Part shown: positions 58,357 to 64,000 of the stretch, one piece after another | How the letters are laid out: each line of letters begins with the position of its first letter | Position numbering within the stretch: position 1 is the stretch's first letter | NCBI RefSeq assembly: GCF_010820565.1 | Contig: NZ_JAAIJQ010000013.1 | Location: 23,955 to 87,954 of the forward strand | Direction: 5' to 3' | Length of the DNA: 64,000 nucleotides | Origin: Thiorhodococcus minor | GTDB taxonomy: Bacteria; Pseudomonadota; Gammaproteobacteria; Chromatiales; Chromatiaceae | Made by a program: the position numbers and the translations under genes | The notes under the pieces: model-generated | Told to the model about the DNA's origin: nothing | The model's database searches: none | What the model saw: the letters and a program-made list of their open reading frames with translations, nothing else

Positions 58357-59871
58357 CTATTCGGCCGGATAGGGCGTGCGCGCGTAGAGTCTGCTGAGCA
58401 CTCGCAAGCGCTCGGCGGATGCGTCGCTCAGCATCTCGTCGCGATAGCGCCAGATCCAGTTGCCTTCCTCTGTGCCTGGACGATTCATACAGGCCTCGGC
58501 GCCGAGACCGAGCACATCCTGCAATGGAAATAGCGCCATGACCGCCGTCGAGCGCAGCGCGGCACGAATGAATTCCCAGTGGATCTCACTGCCGTCGTCG
58601 CTGCCGAGATAGGCGCTGATGTTGCGCCGCAGGGCGTCCTGCCGGGCTTGCCACCAGCCCAGGGAGGTGTTGTTGTCGTGCGTCCCCGTATAGACCGCGA
58701 GACGCCGACGGTGATTGTGCGGCAGAAAGGACGAGGCGCCGTAACCGTCTTCGAGGTCCTCGAATCCGAACTGCAGGATGGCCATGCCGGGCAGACCGAG
58801 GGCATCGCGCAGAGCCTCCACGTCCTCCGTGATGACGCCGAGGTCCTCGGCGATCAGCGGCAGGTCTTCGCCGAGCGCATCGCGCAGCGCCTGGAATAGC
58901 GCCATGCCCGGACCCCGCACCCAGTGGCCGTTGATCGCCGTCTCTTCGCTGGCGGGGATCTCCCAGTAAGCGGCAAATCCACGGAAATGGTCGATGCGGA
59001 CCAGATCCACCAGCTCGAGGATCCTGCGCAGACGCTCGACCCAGAAGGCGTAGCCATCTTCGGCGACCTTGGTCCAGTCATAGAGCGGATTCCCCCAGCG
59101 CTGTCCCGTGCTGCTGAAGTAATCCGGCGGCACGCCGGCGATGACACGCGGGCAACCCTGCTCGTCGAGCTGGAACCACTCCGGGTGCGTCCAAACCTCG
59201 CTCGAATCATGGGCGACGAAGATGGGCATGTCGCCGACCAGCCGCACGCCGCGCGCTCGCGCATAGGCGCGCAGCTCCGACCACTGACGCGCGAACACAT
59301 ACTGGATGAAGCGCTGGAGCTGCAGCTCATTGGCATAGCGCGCGGCCCAGTCTGCGAGCGCACCCGGGTCGCGGCGCGCGAGCTCGGGCTCCCAGTCGGT
59401 CCAGGGGCGCAGCTCATGGTGCGTCTTGAGCGCGTGGTAGAGGGCGTAATCGTCCAGCCAGGCGCGATGCGTCTCGCAAAAGCCGGCGAGCGCATCGCGG
59501 TCGGCCTGCGTCGCACGCGCCTCGAATCCCGCCATGGCCCGTTCGAGCAGCGCGTATTTCCAAGGCCCAACGGCCCCGAAATCGACGTGGCCGGACGGAA
59601 ATTCCGGCCGTTCCAGATCGGCCTCTTGAATCCACCCCCACTCGAGCAGCAGGTCCGGACTGATCAGCAGGGGATTCGCGGCGAGGGAAGACGTGCACTG
59701 ATAGGGGGAGTCCCGGTATCCCGTCGGACCCAGGGGCAGCATCTGCCACAGACCTTGACCGGCGGCGGCCAGAAAGTCGACGAAACGGCGCGCCGAAGGC
59801 CCAAGGTCCCCGACGCCGTGGGGACCAGGCAAGGAGGTCGGGTGAAGCAGGATGCCGCTCGAGCGGTGCAT
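58357..59871 (-). CDS. malQ: 4-alpha-glucanotransferase (amylomaltase)
   Basis: GH77 enzyme of 504 residues that transfers maltosyl/maltodextrin units in glycogen and maltodextrin metabolism. SSGILLHPTSLPGPHGVGDLG is the N-terminus, and catalytic residues appear in LVRIDHFRGF (Asp), LIAEDLGVITEDV (Glu) and YTGTHDNNTSLGW (Asp). The gene is single and divergent from the large sensor protein. Confidence 0.94.
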   Translation of the reverse strand: MHRSSGILLHPTSLPGPHGVGDLGPSARRFVDFLAAAGQGLWQMLPLGPTGYRDSPYQCTSSLAANPLLISPDLLLEWGWIQEADLERPEFPSGHVDFGAVGPWKYALLERAMAGFEARATQADRDALAGFCETHRAWLDDYALYHALKTHHELRPWTDWEPELARRDPGALADWAARYANELQLQRFIQYVFARQWSELRAYARARGVRLVGDMPIFVAHDSSEVWTHPEWFQLDEQGCPRVIAGVPPDYFSSTGQRWGNPLYDWTKVAEDGYAFWVERLRRILELVDLVRIDHFRGFAAYWEIPASEETAINGHWVRGPGMALFQALRDALGEDLPLIAEDLGVITEDVEALRDALGLPGMAILQFGFEDLEDGYGASSFLPHNHRRRLAVYTGTHDNNTSLGWWQARQDALRRNISAYLGSDDGSEIHWEFIRAALRSTAVMALFPLQDVLGLGAEACMNRPGTEEGNWIWRYRDEMLSDASAERLRVLSRLYARTPYPAE

Positions 59872-60247
59872 GGCAGAATCGACCTCCGATCAAGACTTGG
59901 GGGTTGGGGGAGTCGGGAGTCTACCCAAAGCGCCACGGAAAAATCTCATCGAGTTACCGTATCGCAACGCATGCTCCGAATATCGGACACTCGAACACAG
60001 CCGCGGCGAGCAGGTTATGCTTGTATCCAGGGGCGCAATCGTCCGAGTCCTTGGCTCGACCACGCGTCACTCTCGGCGCCTGGCCGCCATGCACTGGGAC
60101 CTGCCGTGGAGCGCCCCGCGATTCGGGTCGACGTCCGAGCGATTTCGGCCTGATAATCAGGAGCTGTTCTCATTGAAGATGTGCTCCGGCCAGCGACTTT
60201 CCACGCTGTACGGCTGGTGGCAGGCTACCTGGACTGAACGTGAAGCA
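59872..60247. other. 376-bp divergent region between malQ and the sensor gene
   Basis: The sensor reading frame stays open through it, but there is no similarity to a domain, so I treat it as non-coding promoter DNA for both genes. No RNA gene or repeat was recognised. Confidence 0.45.
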
Positions 60248-63200
60248 ATGAAATCGAAGAGTGATCCGGGATCGGTCGCGAGCATCCGCGAGAAGGCGCG
60301 GCTGCTTCTGCGTGATCGGGCCATCGAGAGCATCGTCGAGGAGCTGCATCGCGGGGAGATCCAGCTCGTCGACATCATGGAGGAGCTCTATCTCTACCAC
60401 CGCGAGATAAAGCTGCAGCAAGAGGCGCTGCGCGCGTCGCAGATCTTCAGCGACCAGGCGCTGGCGCGCTTCGCCCAGCTCTTCCACAATCTTCCGGTAC
60501 CCGCCCTGGCGCTCGCAACAGATGGCACCCTCAAGGACCACAACAAGGCCGCCAAGGATGCCCTGGCGCTCGACTGCCGACTCTTCCCCCAGCTCGCGAC
60601 GCGCGAGGACGCCACCAAGCTCGGCGCCGCGCTGCAAGAAGCGCGTGCCCGCGGCCATGCGGCGCGCTCGGAGATTCGGCTGCGCAGCGCGCGCTACGAA
60701 ACCCTGATCGCCGATGTCCGCCTGCTGCAGCTACCGGCCCTGGAGAGCGATGAGCCCGAGATCATCTGCACCTTCGTCGACCAGACCGACCGCATCAAGC
60801 AGCGCAAGGCCTTGGTCGCAACCGCCGAGGTGGTCGACGCCAGCACCACGGTGGCGGTGCGCTGGGAGGCCAAGCCCGGCTGGCCCCTGGTCTATGCCTC
60901 GGAGAACGTGCGCCATTGGGGATTCCCGGCTCAGGCGTTCGCGTCCGGCTACGTCCACCTGATCGACCTGGTACACCCGGACGATCGGGATCGCGTCGAG
61001 CGCTGCTTTGCCGCCGCGATCGACAAGCAGCAGCCGCACTTCACACTCACCTGCCGCCTCATCCGGGCCGACAACAAGGTCCGCTGGGTCGAGCTGGAGG
61101 CCAGCACCAAGCGCATCCCCGGCATCTCGGGTCCCTGCTACCAGGGCCTCATCCGCGACGTCACCGAGCGCGAGCAAGCGCAAGCGGCGTTGCGCCAGCA
61201 ATTGCGATTCAAGGAGCTGATCTCTGAGATCTCCTCCCTGTTCGCGAACAGCCTGCGCGAAGAGCTCGACAGCAAGCTCACAGAGGCGCTCGCGCGCATC
61301 GGGCGCTTCGCGAGCGTCGACCGCTGCTACCTGCAGCAGTGCAGTGGCGACGCCCCTGGGCTGCGCCCAACCCACAGCTGGTGGAGCAGTCGCAGCGGCA
61401 AGGATTCGGAGCGGCGCCGACACATCGATGCGAGCGCCCTCGACCTCTGGCTGCCGCGGGTGGCTCAGGAGCCCTACATCAGCATCCCGGACGTCATGAA
61501 GCTGCCGCCCGAGCAGGATGCCCTGCGCTCGGAGCTGACCGGACAGCTGATCCGCTCACGCCTGCTCCTTCCGGTGCGCAGCGCGGGCCAACTGCTCGGC
61601 GTGCTCGGTCTGGATTCGATGCTCAAGGCGCGCGCCTGGTCGGAAGAAGAGATCCGGCTCCTGCGCCTCGTCAGCGAGACCATCGCCAGCATGCTGGTGC
61701 GTCAGCGCATCGAGGTCGAGCGCCGAGCCAGTGAAATGCGCTACCAGCATCTCAGCGCCTCGATGAGCGATGTCGCCTATTCGAGCCTCAAGCGCGCTGG
61801 CGGACGCTATCAGATCGACTGGATCACCGACTCGGCGGAGGCCCTGACCGGCTATGCCGCCGACGAGCTGGTCGCGCGCGGCGGCTGGAGCGCGCTCGTC
61901 CTCCTCGATGATCGCCAGACCTTTATGCAACGCGCGCTGGACATCGAGCCCGGCGCCAAGACCAGCTGCGAGCTTCGACTGCGTCACCGCGACGGCTCCA
62001 CGCGCTGGGTCAGGGCCACCACCGAGTGCCAGGAAGACCCGGATCATCAGGGCGCAAGGCGGCTCTATGGCGGGCTCATCGACATCACAGAGCGCAAGAC
62101 CCGCGAGACAGAGCTTCAGCGCCTCGCGCTGCTGGTCGAGCAGAGCCCCAGCATCGTCGTGATGACGGACCTGAGTGGGCGCATCGAGTACGTCAACGCC
62201 AGATTCAGCCAGGTCACCGGCTATGCAGCCGAGGAGATTCGGGGCAGTCAGATCCAGCAACTGACCGCCGAAGAGGATCATCCGTCACCAACCTGGCTAA
62301 CGCTCTGGCAGACGCTGAGGAGCGGGGAGACCTGGCGCGGAGAGATCGCGAGCCGCACCAAGTCCGGCCAGCGGCTGTGGGAGCAAGCCCTGGTCACGCC
62401 ACTGCGCGACGAGCAAGGCGTCATTTCACACCTCGTCAAACTGGGCGAGGACATCAGCGACAAGAAGGCCCTGACCGAGCGCCTCACCTACCTGATCCAC
62501 TACGATCCCCTGACAGGGCTTCCCAATCGCGCGCTGATGCGGGAGCGGATCGACCGCGCGCTCGCGCGCGCGAAGCACGACGGGCATGGCGTCGCCCTAC
62601 TCTCCATCGATCTCGACAAGCTCAAGCTGATCAACGACTCGCTTGGCCACAGCGCGGGAGACGAGCTGCTCCGCGAGGTCGCGCAGCGCCTCCAGGGGCT
62701 GCTCGGCGGCGAAGACGCCCTCGGGCGTTTCGGCGGGGACAATTTCGTCCTCCTGGTCAGCCGGCTCGATCAAGCCCAGGATTCCGTCGCCCTGGCGGAG
62801 CAAGTGCGCGAGCAGCTCGAGCAGCCGATCAAGCTCGCGGACGATCTGGCGCGGATTACCGGAAGCATCGGCATCGCACTCTATCCGGAGGATTCGGAGA
62901 CCGCGGAAGAGCTGATCAGTCACGCCGATGCCGCCCTGCATCAAGCCCAAAGCGACGGCAGACGCCTCTATCGCTTCTACACGCCGGCACTCAACGAGCA
63001 GCTGCTCGAGCAGTTCCAGCTCGAGCAGGCGCTGCGCCATGGGCTCGAGCACGACGAGCTGATGCTCTATTACCAGCCGCGGGTCGACATCCGCAGCGGG
63101 GAAATTCTGAGTCTGGAGGCCTTGGTGCGCTGGAACCACCCGGAGTGGGGGCTGGTGGAGCCGGCACGCTTCATCCCGATCGCAGAGGCCACGGGCCTGA

Positions 63201-63811
63201 TCCTCGACCTCGGCCCCGTGGTGCTCAGAGCGGCGTGCAAACAGATCAAGGCGTGGCAGGAGGCAGGCGTTCCGATCGTCCCGATCGCGGTCAATCTCTC
63301 CGCCAAGGAGCTCTACCAGGATGCGCTCGCGACACGCATCGCCGAGATCATGACGGCGGCGTCAGTCGATCCGCACCAGCTCGAGATCGAGATCACCGAG
63401 AGTGCCACCATGCACTCGGTCGCGAAGGCCATCGAGATCCTCACTGCGTTGCGCAGCCTGGGACTCGCACTCTCCATGGACGACTTCGGGACAGGACATG
63501 CATCCCTGAGCTACCTAAACCAGCTCCCCATGCAGACGATCAAGATCGACCGATCCTTCCTCACGAAGATCGGCGGCCACACCGAAAAGGGTGCGGATCA
63601 GCACGCAACCATCGTCAAGGCGATCATCGGCCTAGGACTGAACCTCGGGCTCAAGATCATCGCAGAAGGCGTGGAGACAGCCTCGCAGCGCGACTTCCTC
63701 ATCGAGCATGGCTGCGATGTGGGTCAGGGGCATCTCTTCAGCTTGCCGCTGCCCGCCGAGAAGATCGAGCCGCTGCTGAGATCCGGCAGCGTGCCACCAA
63801 CCCTTCATTAG
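60248..63811 (+). CDS. PAS-GAF-PAS-PAS GGDEF/EAL cyclic-di-GMP protein
   Basis: 1187-residue sensor. In order: N-terminal helices, two PAS-like domains (about 70-310), a GAF domain (about 325-490), two PAS domains (about 500-745; DITERKTRETEL ends the first), GGDEF (about 750-910) and EAL (about 925-1180). The GGDEF signature is RFGGDNF, with Asn replacing the catalytic Glu, so the cyclase is probably inactive. The EAL domain keeps EALVRW, NLSAKEL, EITES, DDFGTG and AEGVET, so phosphodiesterase activity is likely. No TM segment seen, so cytoplasmic. ATG 60248 chosen; the frame extends upstream. Confidence 0.88.
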   Translation: MKSKSDPGSVASIREKARLLLRDRAIESIVEELHRGEIQLVDIMEELYLYHREIKLQQEALRASQIFSDQALARFAQLFHNLPVPALALATDGTLKDHNKAAKDALALDCRLFPQLATREDATKLGAALQEARARGHAARSEIRLRSARYETLIADVRLLQLPALESDEPEIICTFVDQTDRIKQRKALVATAEVVDASTTVAVRWEAKPGWPLVYASENVRHWGFPAQAFASGYVHLIDLVHPDDRDRVERCFAAAIDKQQPHFTLTCRLIRADNKVRWVELEASTKRIPGISGPCYQGLIRDVTEREQAQAALRQQLRFKELISEISSLFANSLREELDSKLTEALARIGRFASVDRCYLQQCSGDAPGLRPTHSWWSSRSGKDSERRRHIDASALDLWLPRVAQEPYISIPDVMKLPPEQDALRSELTGQLIRSRLLLPVRSAGQLLGVLGLDSMLKARAWSEEEIRLLRLVSETIASMLVRQRIEVERRASEMRYQHLSASMSDVAYSSLKRAGGRYQIDWITDSAEALTGYAADELVARGGWSALVLLDDRQTFMQRALDIEPGAKTSCELRLRHRDGSTRWVRATTECQEDPDHQGARRLYGGLIDITERKTRETELQRLALLVEQSPSIVVMTDLSGRIEYVNARFSQVTGYAAEEIRGSQIQQLTAEEDHPSPTWLTLWQTLRSGETWRGEIASRTKSGQRLWEQALVTPLRDEQGVISHLVKLGEDISDKKALTERLTYLIHYDPLTGLPNRALMRERIDRALARAKHDGHGVALLSIDLDKLKLINDSLGHSAGDELLREVAQRLQGLLGGEDALGRFGGDNFVLLVSRLDQAQDSVALAEQVREQLEQPIKLADDLARITGSIGIALYPEDSETAEELISHADAALHQAQSDGRRLYRFYTPALNEQLLEQFQLEQALRHGLEHDELMLYYQPRVDIRSGEILSLEALVRWNHPEWGLVEPARFIPIAEATGLILDLGPVVLRAACKQIKAWQEAGVPIVPIAVNLSAKELYQDALATRIAEIMTAASVDPHQLEIEITESATMHSVAKAIEILTALRSLGLALSMDDFGTGHASLSYLNQLPMQTIKIDRSFLTKIGGHTEKGADQHATIVKAIIGLGLNLGLKIIAEGVETASQRDFLIEHGCDVGQGHLFSLPLPAEKIEPLLRSGSVPPTLH

Positions 63812-63905
63812 CGCTCCGCGCAGCCTGTCGCCTGTTGCCTCTGGCGAGCGCCATCTGAATGAGGGGCCCACGGATCCGCAGACGAGCCGCTTATGCTAAG
63901 AAGAG

Positions 63906-63920
63906 CAGTTGAACCGCAAA
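63906..63920. repeat. Short piece of the TTTGCG-periodic repeat
   Basis: The plus strand reads AGTTGAACCGCAAAGGGCG around here, matching the reverse complement of the repeat at 41698-41734 (TGAGCCGCAAAGGCG). Only about 15 bp are shared. The remaining bases to 64000 hold no recognised feature. Confidence 0.45.
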
Positions 63921-64000
63921 GGGCGGTAGAGTAGAGGCCAGGGTCGCCCCTGGCCCCCCTCGTCAAACGCAGCATGCAGATTTCCCGCACTGCGCTTTCC

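Overview
The window is a GC-rich gammaproteobacterial chromosome segment. The combination of a HupTUV-type H2-sensing system, the conserved rpsB-to-lpxB envelope supercluster, glnD next to a dap operon, minCDE, ffs-dnaX-ybaB-recR and a Pro-Arg-His-Lys tRNA cluster suggests a purple sulfur bacterium or close relative (Chromatiales). That placement is inference, because no 16S rRNA or photosynthesis gene lies in the window.

Layout. Positions 1-6662 hold a two-gene molybdenum hydroxylase (isoquinoline 1-oxidoreductase type, large subunit cut by the window edge), divergent from an RND efflux adaptor/pump pair. After a heme-c lipoprotein gene comes a long minus-strand supercluster (7841-22467): rpsB, tsf, pyrH, frr, uppS, cdsA, dxr, rseP, bamA, skp/ompH, lpxD, fabZ, lpxA, lpxB, rnhB. 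It joins translation, isoprenoid and phospholipid precursors, outer-membrane protein assembly and lipid A synthesis. Divergent from it are map and glnD. Then follow a diaminopimelate operon (dapC, dapD, an ArsC/YffB-like gene, dapE), minCDE, hinT, and recR-ybaB-dnaX with the 4.5S RNA gene upstream. Three poorly characterised exported proteins (37.5-39.9 kb) precede hupT-hupU-hupV, a cytoplasmic H2 sensor and its histidine kinase. cysS, ppiB and a GspA/GspB pair (type II secretion assembly) complete the left chromosomal arm.

The accessory region is a 4.45-kb integrative element inserted in the 3' end of a tRNA-Lys(CTT) gene, bounded by perfect 49-bp direct repeats (49755-49803 and 54157-54205). 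It carries divergent XRE regulators, a small winged-helix gene, an O-like replication protein whose gene contains five iteron-like dyad repeats, a putative partner protein, two unknown small genes, and a deletion scar that joins the 5' part of a VRR-NUC-like gene to the 3' catalytic half of the tyrosine integrase. It is therefore probably stranded in the chromosome. Both its ends carry a terminator next to the tRNA 3' end and a 19-bp repeat that may be integrase arm sites.

Right of the element lie tRNA-Lys, -His, -Arg and -Pro, folD, a PGPGW membrane protein, a DUF429-like protein, tRNA-Ser(GGA), a methyltransferase, malQ and a large PAS/GAF/GGDEF/EAL protein with a degenerate GGDEF signature. 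The best candidates for something undescribed are the minimal element, with its putative origin inside a coding sequence and its unknown genes, and the three orphan envelope proteins.
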